NCBI RefSeq assembly: GCF_008692035.1
Contig: NZ_VTFG01000002.1
Span: 620,001-684,000, forward strand
Length of the DNA stretch: 64,000 bases
Source of the DNA: Pseudomonas marginalis
GTDB lineage: Bacteria > Pseudomonadota > Gammaproteobacteria > Pseudomonadales > Pseudomonadaceae
Reading direction: 5' to 3'
Shown here: piece by piece, positions 1 to 8,998 of the stretch
How positions within the stretch are numbered: position 1 is the first letter of the stretch
Layout of the letters: each line of letters opens with the position of its first letter
Notes under the pieces: generated by a model
Database searches by the model: none
Told to the model about the DNA's origin: nothing
The model's input: the letters and a program-made list of their open reading frames with translations, nothing else
Translations under genes and position numbers: made by a program

Positions 1-669
1 CTGGTACTGGCGGATGCCGACCTCGACCTGGCGGTGGAGCTGGCGTGTGGCGGTGGCTTTTTCAACGCCGGGCAAATGTGTTCCGCCACCAGCCGCGTGC
101 TGGTGGCCGACAGCCTGGCGGATGAATTCCTGCAACGCTTGCAGGCACGGGCTGAAGCAATTCGCGTCGCCGACCCATTTGCCGACGACGTGGAAATGGG
201 CGCGTTGATCAACCGCGTGCAGTATCAGCGGGTGCTGGGGCATATCCAACGGGGCGTCGAGGCTGGCGCGCGATTGGTGTGTGGCGGCGAACGCCCGGCG
301 AACCTGGCGAAGGGCTACTTCATTCGCCCGACGGTGTTTACCGACGTGCCATTGGACAGTGCGTTGTGGAACGAAGAAATCTTCGGCCCGGTGCTGTGTG
401 TACGGGCTTTTGCCACTGAGCAAGAGGCCATTGCCCTGGCCAACGACAGCGATTTCGGCCTGGTGGCCAGCGTGGTCAGCCATAGCGTCGAGACCACCGA
501 GCGCGTGGCGAATGCCTTGCAGGCCGGGCTGGTGTGGATCAACTCACCGCAGGTGATCTTCCCGCAGACCGCATGGGGCGGTTACAAGCAGAGCAGTATC
601 GGCCGTGAGCTGGGCCCGTGGGGGCTGGCGGCGTTTCAGGAGATCAAGCATGTGATCCGGTCTATCTGA
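1..669 (+). CDS. Aldehyde dehydrogenase, C-terminal part (cut by window start)
   Basis: NAD(P)-dependent aldehyde dehydrogenase superfamily; oxidises an aldehyde to its acid through a cysteine thioester. The reading frame is open from base 1, so the N-terminal half with most of the Rossmann fold lies outside the window. The visible 222 residues hold the catalytic Cys (codon 79-81, in FNAGQMCSA), the family signature EEIFGPVL, and the C-terminal YKQSSIGRELG segment found in betaine-aldehyde and related dehydrogenases. The substrate cannot be assigned from this fragment. No downstream partner is close: a repeat and then a divergent-function MFS gene follow. Confidence 0.9.
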   Translation: MVLADADLDLAVELACGGGFFNAGQMCSATSRVLVADSLADEFLQRLQARAEAIRVADPFADDVEMGALINRVQYQRVLGHIQRGVEAGARLVCGGERPANLAKGYFIRPTVFTDVPLDSALWNEEIFGPVLCVRAFATEQEAIALANDSDFGLVASVVSHSVETTERVANALQAGLVWINSPQVIFPQTAWGGYKQSSIGRELGPWGLAAFQEIKHVIRSI

Positions 670-703
670 CGACGCAGAACAAATATGGGAGGGAGCTTGC
701 ACC

Positions 704-800
704 TAATGCCAGTCAGTTAAGGAGGAACACTGTAACTGTGGTGAGCGGGCTTGCCACAGGTTACTGTTTGACCGTTCTATCTCTTAACTGATCGGCATTA
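704..800. repeat. REP/MITE-like element bounded by an 18-bp inverted repeat
   Basis: The 18 bases at 704-721 (taatgccagtcagttaag) are repeated in reverse complement at 783-800 with two mismatches. Between them, and just outside at 680-700 and 801-815, lie REP-like words such as gtgagcgggcttgccac and gggcttgcccgct, typical of P. fluorescens-group REP sequences. It has no coding capacity. It fills most of the 266-base gap between the dehydrogenase and the MFS gene, and its hairpin may also end the upstream transcript. Confidence 0.6.
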
Positions 801-935
801 GGGCTTGCCCGCTCTCACACTTTGACTTGCGGTGTTTCAGTTAACCGCAATTTTTAGATAGCCCCTGCGACTTTCTCATTTGCCCCCCTCCCCCCTGCGT
901 GGCCTGATTCACCCTTGTTCACTCAAGGCAGGCCC

Positions 936-2123
936 ATGGAAAACGTTCAGGCAAAACCCACCACCGCCGTATGGCTGATGATCAGCGTCGTGCTGGTCGC
1001 CCTTAACCTGCGGCCGTCGATGGCCGCCGTGGGGCCGTTGTTGTCGTCGATTCGCGGCGAGGTGCCGTTGAGTTTCAGCAGCGCGGCGTTGCTGACCATG
1101 TTGCCGGTCATGGCCATGGGCCTGGCGATGTTCTTTGGCATGGGCCTGGCCAAGCGCGTTGGCGAGCACCGCAGCATTGTGCTGTCACTGCTGGTGATTG
1201 GCGTGGCGACGCTGTCGCGATTGTTCCTGGATTCGGCCCTGGAATTGATCGTCAGCGCCATTGCCGCCGGTGTGGGCATCGCCATGATCCAGGCGTTGAT
1301 GCCGGCCCTGATCAAGTCGCGGTTCAGCGACAACGTTTCGCTGTTCATGGGCCTCTACGTCACCGCCATCATGGGCGGCGCGGCGCTGGCGGCAGCGTTC
1401 TCCCCCTTCGTGCAGGTGCAGACCGGCAGTTGGCGCATCGGCCTGGCGATCTGGGGGTTTCTGGCGTTGCTGGCCCTGGTGTTCTGGTACGCCCAGCGCT
1501 CGGTGTTGCCACCGTTGCCCCAAGCCACCGCCGGTCCTCAGGAATCGTTTTTCGGCAACGGCCGCGCCTGGTTGCTGGCGATCTTTTTCGGCCTCGGTAC
1601 GGCGTCCTACACCTGCGTGCTGGCGTGGCTGGCGCCGTACTACGTTGAGCAAGGCTGGAGCGAACAGAATGCCGGTTTGTTGCTGGGATTCCTGACCGCG
1701 ATGGAGGTGGTGTCCGGCCTGGTGACGCCGGCCATCGCCAACCGCCGCCGGGATAAACGCGGGGTGGTGGCGGTGTTGCTGGGGCTGATCATCCTGGGGT
1801 TCTGCGGCCTGATCCTCAGCCCGCAACACCTCAGTCTGCTGTGGCCGTGCCTGCTGGGCCTGGGTATCGGCGGGTTGTTCCCGATGAGCCTGATCCTGTC
1901 CCTCGACCACCTCGACAACCCGCGCCGCGCAGGGGGCCTTACCGCATTCGTGCAGGGCATCGGCTACCTGATTGCCGGCCTGTCGCCGCTGATCGCCGGG
2001 ATGATCCGCGACCAGCTGGGCAGCTTCGAATGGGCCTGGTGGTCGTTGACGGCGGTGGTCGTGGTGATGCTGCTGATCGTCACGCGCTTCAACCCAAGGC
2101 ATTACGCAGAACACATTCGCTGA
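936..2123 (+). CDS. MFS transporter, CynX/NimT type
   Basis: Inner-membrane major facilitator of 395 residues, the usual length, with about twelve hydrophobic segments. The first segment carries ALNLRPSMAAVGPLL, close to the NLRP motif of the CynX/NimT (cyanate/2-nitroimidazole transporter) subfamily. ATG 936 is chosen over an in-frame codon at 915 because GGCA-rich sequence precedes it at normal spacing and the protein then starts like the family. Substrate unknown; members of this family are mostly exporters of small organic molecules. It stands alone, 137 bases before a LysR gene on the same strand, which might control it. Confidence 0.85.
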   Translation: MENVQAKPTTAVWLMISVVLVALNLRPSMAAVGPLLSSIRGEVPLSFSSAALLTMLPVMAMGLAMFFGMGLAKRVGEHRSIVLSLLVIGVATLSRLFLDSALELIVSAIAAGVGIAMIQALMPALIKSRFSDNVSLFMGLYVTAIMGGAALAAAFSPFVQVQTGSWRIGLAIWGFLALLALVFWYAQRSVLPPLPQATAGPQESFFGNGRAWLLAIFFGLGTASYTCVLAWLAPYYVEQGWSEQNAGLLLGFLTAMEVVSGLVTPAIANRRRDKRGVVAVLLGLIILGFCGLILSPQHLSLLWPCLLGLGIGGLFPMSLILSLDHLDNPRRAGGLTAFVQGIGYLIAGLSPLIAGMIRDQLGSFEWAWWSLTAVVVVMLLIVTRFNPRHYAEHIR

Positions 2124-2260
2124 CGTCGTGTTGTAAACAGTATTTGTCTCACGACAAACATAGAAACGCCCTACAGAGCTTTCTATTGGTACGGCCGTTC
2201 CGTTAAGCTTTCGCGCTGTCTTGTACTGACTTCGGTACATGGGGTTTACGGACGAAACCG

Positions 2261-3196
2261 ATGTTAAACAGTAACTTGCTCAGAAAACTCGATATGCAGG
2301 ACTTGATGGTGTTTATCGCCGTCTATGACCAGAGCAGCGTTACCGACGTGTCAGAAACGCTGTTCGTCAGCCAGTCCACCGTGAGCTACAGCCTGAAGAA
2401 ACTGCGGACCAGTTTTGAAGACGAACTGTTTATCAACACCCGGGCGGGCATGCGGCCTACGTACAAGGCCACTACCATGTACGCCCATGTGCAGAAGATC
2501 CTCGAAAGCATCAACCTGTGCCACGCCGGTGGCCAGGCCTTCGACCCGACCCAGAAGGCCGTGACCTTCAATGTCTGCGCGCCGGAGTACTTCGAACAAC
2601 TGATCCTGCCGCGCCTGTTGAAGCATTTCGACCGCGCCGACCTGCCGGTGATCGTCAATGTGCAGAAACTGGAAGCCGACATCCCCGCCGACGACCTGCG
2701 CGAGGGCCGCCTGGACCTGGTGATCTGCTTCGGACCGCACTTTCACCGCGCCCATAAAGACTTCAAGACCCAGATGCTGCTGGAGGACGATCTGGTGTGC
2801 GTCTTCGATAAACGCTCGGCACCGCGCGAGCCGGCATTCAGCCTGCAATCATTCGTCGAGCGGCGCCACGTGTTCCCTACGCCATGGACTTCCGACACCA
2901 ACATGATCGACGGCTGGCTGGCGCGCCAGGCCCACAAGCGCCAGGTGATCGCCCGCGCCAACAGCTACAGCGCGGCGCTGAAGATGATCACCGGCACCGA
3001 CTTCATCGTCACCCTGCCGCGCCGCGTGCAGAAACTGCTGGCACCGGCGACGGTGTTCGGCCACTGCGAGGCCCCCAACGGGTTGCCGGGGTTCACCCTG
3101 GATATGCAGTGGAATGAAAGCAGTGAACAGGACAGTGCCAATACCTGGTTTCGTGAACAGGTGGTGAAGGTGTGTGCGGATCAGGGATTACTCTGA
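2261..3196 (+). CDS. LysR-family transcriptional regulator
   Basis: 311-residue DNA-binding regulator. The N-terminal winged helix-turn-helix (about residues 10-70, including SETLFVSQSTVSYSLKKLR) is followed by a periplasmic-binding-protein-like effector domain (about 95-305), the standard LysR layout. Its upstream region (2124-2260) contains a small inverted repeat around 2224-2239 (tgtac...gtaca). The effector and targets are not visible. The neighbours are a CynX-like transporter upstream and a convergent HpaF-like isomerase downstream. Confidence 0.88.
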   Translation: MLNSNLLRKLDMQDLMVFIAVYDQSSVTDVSETLFVSQSTVSYSLKKLRTSFEDELFINTRAGMRPTYKATTMYAHVQKILESINLCHAGGQAFDPTQKAVTFNVCAPEYFEQLILPRLLKHFDRADLPVIVNVQKLEADIPADDLREGRLDLVICFGPHFHRAHKDFKTQMLLEDDLVCVFDKRSAPREPAFSLQSFVERRHVFPTPWTSDTNMIDGWLARQAHKRQVIARANSYSAALKMITGTDFIVTLPRRVQKLLAPATVFGHCEAPNGLPGFTLDMQWNESSEQDSANTWFREQVVKVCADQGLL

Positions 3197-3211
3197 CTTC
3201 TGTGGCGAGGG

Positions 3212-3574
3212 TTAGCCGATCGCGACTTTGCTGTAGGAATCGCGATCCATGTCGACCAGTTGGACACTGAGTTGAACCTGCAGATCCGCCGGCCAGTCGC
3301 CCAGATCCTGCAACGCTGCCAGCAGGCTTTGCGACAATTGCTGCTTGACCTGCGGCGACCGCCCGCTGAGCAGCGACAGCTTCACCGCGATGAAAGCGCG
3401 TGGGTTGAGGGAGGTGCCGACCTGAAAACTCTCGAGCTTCACGGCGCGGCTTTTGATATCGAACTCGGAACCGAACTGCCCGGACGCCATCAGCACATTG
3501 TTGAGCCGCAACAGGGTTTTCTCGACGGCCAGGTTTGTCAGGTTGGCGGTGTATTCCAAGTGCAGGTGTGGCAT
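3212..3574 (-). CDS. hpaF: 5-carboxymethyl-2-hydroxymuconate isomerase-like protein
   Basis: 120-residue member of the tautomerase superfamily, matching HpaF in length and start. HpaF isomerises 5-carboxymethyl-2-hydroxymuconate in the homoprotocatechuate meta-cleavage pathway. The protein begins MPHLHLEY, so Pro1 is exposed after removal of Met; this proline is the catalytic base of the family. The rest of an hpa operon is not in the window, so the role in aromatic catabolism is by family only. It lies convergent to the LysR gene 2261-3196 and downstream of a second LysR gene on its own strand, 55 bases away. Confidence 0.75.
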   Translation of the reverse strand: MPHLHLEYTANLTNLAVEKTLLRLNNVLMASGQFGSEFDIKSRAVKLESFQVGTSLNPRAFIAVKLSLLSGRSPQVKQQLSQSLLAALQDLGDWPADLQVQLSVQLVDMDRDSYSKVAIG

Positions 3575-3629
3575 GGATGACTCCGAGTCATTCGTAGGAA
3601 AGTCTGTAGATATAGCACGGATAAAAGCC

Positions 3630-4553
3630 TCAGGCCTTGTTCGCCTGACCTCGATCGCTCATGAACGCTTCCAGCCGCGAACGCACCCAGCGTTCGGCCG
3701 GGTCGGTGTCCACATGACTGAGCCAGACCATGGACAAATCCAGGGTCGGCGTCTCGAACGGAAACGGCTCGCAGAACAGGTTGCCCGACACCGCCATGGC
3801 CTCGGCGGTGTAGTCCGGCAGGCTGGCGATCAGGTCGGTCCCGGCCAGCAGCGCGGGCAATGCGCTGTATTGCGGCACCGACAACACCACATGGCGCTTG
3901 CGGCCGATTTCCGCCAGCCACTCATCGGCAAACCCGGACACGTTGGCGGTGTGGGACACCAGCACATGGGGGCGCGAGCAATATTCATCGAGGGTCAGCG
4001 GGGTGTCCGAGGCATCGGCGCGCAGCAGTCGCGGACGAATGTGGCGCAGCAGCTTGCGCTTGGCATTCGCCGGCAGGCCACGGGTCTGGGTGATGCCGAC
4101 GGTAATATCGCCGGACGCCAGCAGATCGGGAATCCGCCAATAGTCCACGTGCTGCACCACGAACACCACCTGCGGCGCTTCCTGGCGCAAGGCGCGCAAC
4201 AACGGTGGCAACAGGCCGAACTCGACGTCGTCGGACAGGCCGATGCGAAAGGTCATGGTGCTGATGGATGGGTCGAAATCGTGGGTCAGGCTCAAGGCCG
4301 ACGACAGTGAGTCCAGGGCGGGCGACAGGTGCTGGATGATTTCCTCGGCGCGCGCGGTAGGTTCCATGCGATGGCCGACGCGAATGAACAGCGGGTCGTT
4401 GAACAGGGTGCGCAGACGGTTGAGGGCCGAACTGATGGTCGGCTGGCCGAGAAACAGCTTCTCGGCCACCCGCGTCACATTGCGCTCGAGCATCAGTGCT
4501 TCGAAGACCACCATCAGGTTGATGTCGGCCTTGCGTAATTCATTGCGATTCAT
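3630..4553 (-). CDS. LysR-family transcriptional regulator
   Basis: 307 residues: N-terminal helix-turn-helix (about 8-68; VAEKLFLGQPTISSALNRLR) and a C-terminal substrate-binding domain. The N-terminus (RKADINLMVVFEALML) resembles the NodD/SyrM/LeuO-like branch of LysR proteins. It is read toward hpaF, with a gap short enough for co-transcription. The start ATG at 4553 gives a standard N-terminus. No effector can be deduced. Confidence 0.87.
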   Translation of the reverse strand: MNRNELRKADINLMVVFEALMLERNVTRVAEKLFLGQPTISSALNRLRTLFNDPLFIRVGHRMEPTARAEEIIQHLSPALDSLSSALSLTHDFDPSISTMTFRIGLSDDVEFGLLPPLLRALRQEAPQVVFVVQHVDYWRIPDLLASGDITVGITQTRGLPANAKRKLLRHIRPRLLRADASDTPLTLDEYCSRPHVLVSHTANVSGFADEWLAEIGRKRHVVLSVPQYSALPALLAGTDLIASLPDYTAEAMAVSGNLFCEPFPFETPTLDLSMVWLSHVDTDPAERWVRSRLEAFMSDRGQANKA

Positions 4554-4680
4554 CGGCGCCTGCCCCTAGCCCAAGACAAGCCGCAGTTTAGAAAGCCGGG
4601 CCGGCCGCGTCTATGTGCACACTGTTCATCACGCGGCTTTGGGACTATAAACAGCGCTCGAACGTCGCAGGAACACTCCC

Positions 4681-4860
4681 GTGCTGGTCATTTTTGGCCT
4701 GGCCATTCTGGTGGCCGGGCTCTGCCTCTGGCTTATCCGCTTTGTCACCCGCCCCACCGCCCGCACCTTGTTGCGGGTGTTCGTCGGCCTGTGCCTGGCA
4801 GCAGTGGTGGCGTACCTGGTGCTGGCCTCGGGTTTTCCAGTTTCGTTGCTGGTTTCATAA
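4681..4860 (+). CDS. Small membrane protein, 59 residues, GTG start
   Basis: Two predicted membrane helices (about residues 2-20 and 31-52) separated by a short basic loop with FVTRPTARTLL. GTG 4681 is preceded by GCAGGA at suitable spacing. The frame continues hydrophobically to TAA 4860, and the next gene begins 30 bases later. No family is recognised; the GTG start and small size make it easy to miss. It is probably transcribed with the lipoprotein gene that follows. Confidence 0.55.
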   Translation: MLVIFGLAILVAGLCLWLIRFVTRPTARTLLRVFVGLCLAAVVAYLVLASGFPVSLLVS

Positions 4861-4890
4861 CGCCCCCTCTTTGAACTGGATGCTATTGCC

Positions 4891-5442
4891 TTGATAAACA
4901 GCCGCAACATCGCACTACCGCTGTTACTGGCCGGATGTACCGCCATGACGCCCTACAAGGCACCGCTCGAAGGCCCGCGCGCGCAGCTCAAAAGTGAGTT
5001 GAGCACCCACGCCAGCTACAACGAATGGCTGTCTGTCAGCGTTTCGACGGATCATGAATGCCTGCAAGGCAGGGTGGGAACGCCGAGTAAGGAAACCGCA
5101 CTGTTTGCGGTGCACAGCAGCACTTCGCGCCCCGACGGTTACGTGGACATCGCCGCCGACCAACCGCTGCATTTGATCGTGTCGGGCCTGGCGAGCGCCG
5201 GCCGGCGCTGTGTGATTGAGTTCAACACCCAGTTCGCCGCCCAGGGACGCTACCTGCTCAAAGGCGGGATTGCCGACGCCGACAGTGGGTGGTGTCGCGT
5301 TAAGGTGATCAATGCCGATACCGGCGCCGCGCTGGCGGAATTCGAAACCCCGACCCAGGTAACACCCGACCCCACGGAGAGCCCTTCGTGGAGGCAGTTC
5401 ATGGCCCGTCAAGGGTGCTTTTTGGCTCCGGCCGAACATTGA
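4891..5442 (+). CDS. Putative lipoprotein of unknown function, TTG start
   Basis: 183 residues beginning with a short lipoprotein signal (LPLLLAGC, cysteine at residue 16), so probably anchored in the envelope. The start is read as TTG 4891 because no in-frame ATG precedes the signal peptide; no strong Shine-Dalgarno sequence is visible. The mature part contains four further cysteines (Cys57, Cys103, Cys145, Cys176) that could form disulfides, and appears beta-rich. I do not recognise a named domain. It ends one base before the convergent small gene 5443-5586. Confidence 0.65.
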   Translation: MINSRNIALPLLLAGCTAMTPYKAPLEGPRAQLKSELSTHASYNEWLSVSVSTDHECLQGRVGTPSKETALFAVHSSTSRPDGYVDIAADQPLHLIVSGLASAGRRCVIEFNTQFAAQGRYLLKGGIADADSGWCRVKVINADTGAALAEFETPTQVTPDPTESPSWRQFMARQGCFLAPAEH

Positions 5443-5586
5443 TCAGGGCTTGAGCGGACGCTCCTGATCCCGCTCGGACAGCTCAGTGCCGTCGTCCGGG
5501 TGCTTCCAGGTCTGGGGTTTTTCCTCTTCATGTCGCCGGGGTTGCTCATGCTCCGGCTCATCTTGGCGCTTCGGTTCATTGCCCAT
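5443..5586 (-). CDS. Small very hydrophilic protein, 47 residues
   Basis: Charged, Pro/Glu/Lys/Arg-rich protein beginning MGNEPKRQDEPEHEQ, with no membrane segment and probably disordered. ATG 5586 is chosen because GGAAGGGAG lies at proper spacing upstream; a nearby ATG at 5592 is too close to that site, and the longer in-frame extension to 5679 lacks a good ribosome site. No family is recognised. It is convergent with the lipoprotein gene. Confidence 0.5.
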   Translation of the reverse strand: MGNEPKRQDEPEHEQPRRHEEEKPQTWKHPDDGTELSERDQERPLKP

Positions 5587-5782
5587 AGCCATCTCCCTTC
5601 CGTAAGAATGGGTCATACCTTCCAGCATAGAACAGAGCGGGATCTTTGACAGGCACGCAAATTCATAACCAACAGACATTAATCAATCCATATTTTTCAC
5701 TTTTCATTTCTAAATGTGTCAGCCACTATCCTCGATCTTACGCGAAACAAGCATTTAAAAAGAACGCTGGAGACACAAACCC

Positions 5783-7087
5783 ATGACTAGCCCTTCCCGG
5801 CCCGATTCTGCCCGTTCGAAAGTAGGTGCGGTATTCCGCGTTACTTCGGGCAACTTCCTTGAACAATTCGACTTCTTTCTGTTCGGCTTCTACGCCACCT
5901 ACATCGCTGCCGCGTTCTTCCCTGCCGCCAATGAATTTGCGTCATTAATGATGACCTTCGCCGTGTTCGGCGCGGGCTTCCTGATGCGCCCACTGGGCGC
6001 CATCATCCTCGGCGCTTATATCGATGACGTCGGTCGCCGCAAAGGGTTGATCGTGACCTTGTCGATCATGGCCAGCGGCACGCTGTTGATCGTGCTGGTG
6101 CCGGGCTATCACACCATTGGCCTGTGGGCCCCGCTGCTGGTGCTGGTGGGCCGCTTGCTGCAAGGCTTTTCGGCCGGTGCGGAGCTGGGCGGTGTGTCGG
6201 TGTACCTGTCTGAAATGGCCACCCCAGGCCGCAAGGGGTTCTACACCAGTTGGCAATCGGGCAGCCAACAGATCTCCATCGTGGTCGCCGCCGCCCTGGG
6301 CTATGGCTTGAACGTGTGGATGGAACCGGCGGTGGTTGCCGATTGGGGCTGGCGCATTCCGTTCGCCATCGGTTGCGTGATCATCCCCTTTATCTTTGTG
6401 TTGCGTCGCAACCTGCAGGAAACCGAAGAATTCGCCAACCGCAAGCATCGCCCGACCATGCGCGAGGTGCTGGCCACACTGGTGAAAAACTGGACCGTGG
6501 TCATCGGCGGCATGCTGATGGTGGCCATGACCACCACCGCGTTCTACCTGATCACCGTGTACGCGCCGACCTTCGGCAAGACCGTGCTGCAACTGAGCAC
6601 CTCCGACGCCCTGCTGGTGACCTTGCTGGTGGCGGTGTCGAACTTTGTCTGGCTGCCGATCGGCGGCACCCTGAGCGACCGCTTCGGCCGCAAGCCGGTG
6701 CTGATCGCCATGACCGCGTTGACGGTGCTCACGGCTTATCCGGCGCTGTCCTACGTGGTGAATGCACCGAGCTTCGCCCATATGCTGGAGACGCTGCTGT
6801 GGTTCTCGTTCCTGTACGGCATGTACAACGGCGCGATGATCCCCGCCCTCACGGAAATCATGCCGGTGGAAGTGCGCGTGGCGGGCTTCTCCCTGGCCTA
6901 CAGCCTGGCGACCGCGATCTTCGGTGGGTTTACCCCGGCGATCTCCACCTGGTTTATTCACATCACTGAAGACAAGGCCTCGCCGGCCTATTGGATGATG
7001 TTCGCTGCGTTGTGCGCGCTGTGTTCGACCCTGGCGCTGTATCGTCGCGCCAACGCACGCGGGCAGGTGATGCAGGGGGCGGCGTGA
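5783..7087 (+). CDS. Citrate/tricarballylate-type proton symporter (MHS family MFS)
   Basis: 434-residue inner-membrane symporter of the metabolite:H+ symporter branch. It carries the MFS loop motif YIDDVGRRKGL after helix 2 and its repeat SDRFGRKPVL after helix 8. The N-terminus GNFLEQFDFFLFGFYATYIA is of the CitA/TcuC (citrate, tricarballylate) type. The ATG at 5783 follows GGAG in ctggagacacaaaccc. Its TGA overlaps the ATG of the downstream binding protein, so the two are translationally coupled. The exact substrate is inferred from family resemblance only. Confidence 0.82.
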   Translation: MTSPSRPDSARSKVGAVFRVTSGNFLEQFDFFLFGFYATYIAAAFFPAANEFASLMMTFAVFGAGFLMRPLGAIILGAYIDDVGRRKGLIVTLSIMASGTLLIVLVPGYHTIGLWAPLLVLVGRLLQGFSAGAELGGVSVYLSEMATPGRKGFYTSWQSGSQQISIVVAAALGYGLNVWMEPAVVADWGWRIPFAIGCVIIPFIFVLRRNLQETEEFANRKHRPTMREVLATLVKNWTVVIGGMLMVAMTTTAFYLITVYAPTFGKTVLQLSTSDALLVTLLVAVSNFVWLPIGGTLSDRFGRKPVLIAMTALTVLTAYPALSYVVNAPSFAHMLETLLWFSFLYGMYNGAMIPALTEIMPVEVRVAGFSLAYSLATAIFGGFTPAISTWFIHITEDKASPAYWMMFAALCALCSTLALYRRANARGQVMQGAA

Positions 7088-7845
7088 TGAAGTCTCTGTT
7101 CAAGACCCTGGCGGCCCTGGCCCTCGGTGCCCTGGCGCTGACGGCCCAGGCCGAGGAACTCAAGGTGATGACCTCCGGTGGCTTCACCGCCGCCTATAAA
7201 CTGCTGGGCCCGCAATACGCCCAGCACAGCGGCGACACCCTCGATACCGTCCTCGGCCCGTCCATGGGCAAGGCGCCGGAAGCGATTCCCAACCGCCTGG
7301 CCCGTGGTGAACATGCCGACGTGGTGATCATGGTCGGCTATGCCCTGGATGACTTGATCAAACAAGGCAAGGTCGACCCGGCGTCCCGCGTGGAACTGGC
7401 GGATTCGCGCATCGGCCTGGTGGTGAAGGCAGGTGCGACCAAACCCGCGATCGGCACCGATGCCGAACTCAAGGCCGTACTGAGCAAGGCCAAGTCCGTG
7501 GCGTATTCGGACAGCGCCAGCGGTGTGTATGTCGAGAAAGAGCTGTTCAAGAAGCTCGGCATGCCCGCCAAAGGCACCATGATCGAACGCCTCCCGGTGG
7601 CCGAACAGGTCGCCAAGGGCGATTACGAGGTGGGCTTGCAGCAGGTGGCGGAGTTATTGCCGGTGCCGGGTGTGACGTACGTCGGCAAGATCCCGGAAGA
7701 CGTGCAATCGGTGACGCGCTTTGCGGCGGGCATTCCGGTCAATGCCGAACACCCTGCACAGGCCAAGGCCTTGTTGCAGTTCCTGGCCTCGCCCCAGGCA
7801 CAACCGGTGGTGCAATCCACCGGCCTGGACTCGGTGGCACGCTGA
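7087..7845 (+). CDS. Periplasmic substrate-binding protein, ModA-like fold
   Basis: 252 residues with a clear Sec signal peptide (about 1-22, ALALTAQA cleavage), then a type-2 periplasmic binding domain starting LKVMTSGGFTAAYKLL, as in molybdate-binding ModA relatives. The segment SDSASGVYVEKELFKKLG is the usual ligand-loop region. The gene starts inside the stop codon of the symporter gene (TGATG). No ABC permease or ATPase follows, so it is either an orphan binding protein or works with the symporter. The ligand is unknown; an organic acid would suit the context. Confidence 0.75.
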   Translation: MKSLFKTLAALALGALALTAQAEELKVMTSGGFTAAYKLLGPQYAQHSGDTLDTVLGPSMGKAPEAIPNRLARGEHADVVIMVGYALDDLIKQGKVDPASRVELADSRIGLVVKAGATKPAIGTDAELKAVLSKAKSVAYSDSASGVYVEKELFKKLGMPAKGTMIERLPVAEQVAKGDYEVGLQQVAELLPVPGVTYVGKIPEDVQSVTRFAAGIPVNAEHPAQAKALLQFLASPQAQPVVQSTGLDSVAR

Positions 7846-8144
7846 CCGAAACGGTATCTCCCTCCCCCACCGCTCCAATTCCAGCGCCGCCGACGGCCAG
7901 TTCCGTCCGCGGCGTTTGGTCACCTCACCTGCGGTTCCACCCACGGCACACTCAGCCAAATGGGTTGCTCCGACGCCGCTGTCGCGATCGACGGCAGCAT
8001 CGACCCCCATCCCGCCTCCACCCGCCCGAAGCGCCCGGTCCACAGGGCTTGAGGCAAATGAACGAAAACCTTCGAAACAATTCAAAGCACTTCAATTTAG
8101 TATAAATTGCATGCCACTCAACAAGGCATTCAAGGAGGTTTCCC
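7846..8144. other. Intergenic region before the Rsb module
   Basis: No convincing gene in either strand. An A+T-richer stretch at about 8060-8110 (acaattcaaagcacttcaat, then tagtataaattgc) looks like a promoter region, with tataaat at 8100-8106 as a candidate -10. It is followed by a very strong Shine-Dalgarno AAGGAGG at 8131-8138 for the GTG start at 8145. Confidence 0.4.
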
Positions 8145-8996
8145 GTGGCAACTCTGCAAGCTCACACCATCCAGGCACTGCACACCCATCGCCCGACCCT
8201 GCTGACCGAATGGGTTGCCAGCCTTGAAGCTTCGGGGGCCACGCGTAACGTCAAGGCCGAAGACACCCGGCAGCAGGCCAACGACTTCCTCAACCTGCTC
8301 ATCGCGGCGCTGCAGCAAGGCGGTTCCCAGCCGGTCAACCATGAAAACTGGGCAGAAACCCGGGTATTCCTGGAAAAGCTCTCCCACAGCCGCGCCCTGG
8401 TCGGCCAGGACTCGCAACAGACCGCCAGCTTTATCTTTGCCCTCAAGGGCCCGCTGTTCGCCCTGCTGCAACGGGAGTACGCCGAACAACCGACGCAACT
8501 GGCCGAACAACTCTGGGAAATCTCCGAGCTGCTTGACGCGCTGGGCATGCACACCATCCGTACGTTCCAGAAATCCCGTGAGTCGGTGATCAAGCGCCAG
8601 CAGGAAGAATTGCTGGAACTGTCCACCCCGGTGGTCAAGCTGTGGGACGGCGTGCTGGCCCTGCCGATGATCGGCACCCTGGATTCGCAACGCACCCAGG
8701 TGGTCATGGAGTCCCTGCTGCAGCGCATCGTCGACACTGGCTCGGAAATCGCCATCATCGACATCACCGGCGTACCCACCGTGGACACCCTGGTAGCCCA
8801 GCACCTGTTGAAAACCGTTACGGCCATCCGCCTCATGGGGGCCGACTGCATCATCAGCGGCGTGCGTCCGCAGATCGCCCAGACCATCGTGCACCTGGGC
8901 CTCGACCTGCAAGGCGTGGTGACCAAGGCCAACCTGGCGGATGCCTTGGCGCTGGCCCTGAAACGCCTGGGCGTCACCATCAGCAAGGCTCTTTAA
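8145..8996 (+). CDS. RsbR-like STAS protein (stressosome subunit)
   Basis: 283 residues: an N-terminal helical sensor-like domain (about 1-150, globin-like in RsbR relatives) and a C-terminal STAS domain (about 165-275) with DITGVPTVDTLVAQHLL. This keeps the threonine of the VDT motif phosphorylated by RsbT in Bacillus RsbRA. With RsbS it should form the core of a stressosome-type sensory complex in the cytoplasm. The start is GTG 8145, chosen because AAGGAGG lies just upstream. It is the first gene of a six-gene chain with overlapping or nearly overlapping ends. Confidence 0.88.
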   Translation: MATLQAHTIQALHTHRPTLLTEWVASLEASGATRNVKAEDTRQQANDFLNLLIAALQQGGSQPVNHENWAETRVFLEKLSHSRALVGQDSQQTASFIFALKGPLFALLQREYAEQPTQLAEQLWEISELLDALGMHTIRTFQKSRESVIKRQQEELLELSTPVVKLWDGVLALPMIGTLDSQRTQVVMESLLQRIVDTGSEIAIIDITGVPTVDTLVAQHLLKTVTAIRLMGADCIISGVRPQIAQTIVHLGLDLQGVVTKANLADALALALKRLGVTISKAL

Positions 8997-8998
8997 GC

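Noticed and set aside
1185..2240. Long open frame antisense to the CynX-like gene
   Set aside because: High-GC third-position shadow; rich in Gln/His/Arg/Pro as antisense shadows are in this genome, no ribosome site.
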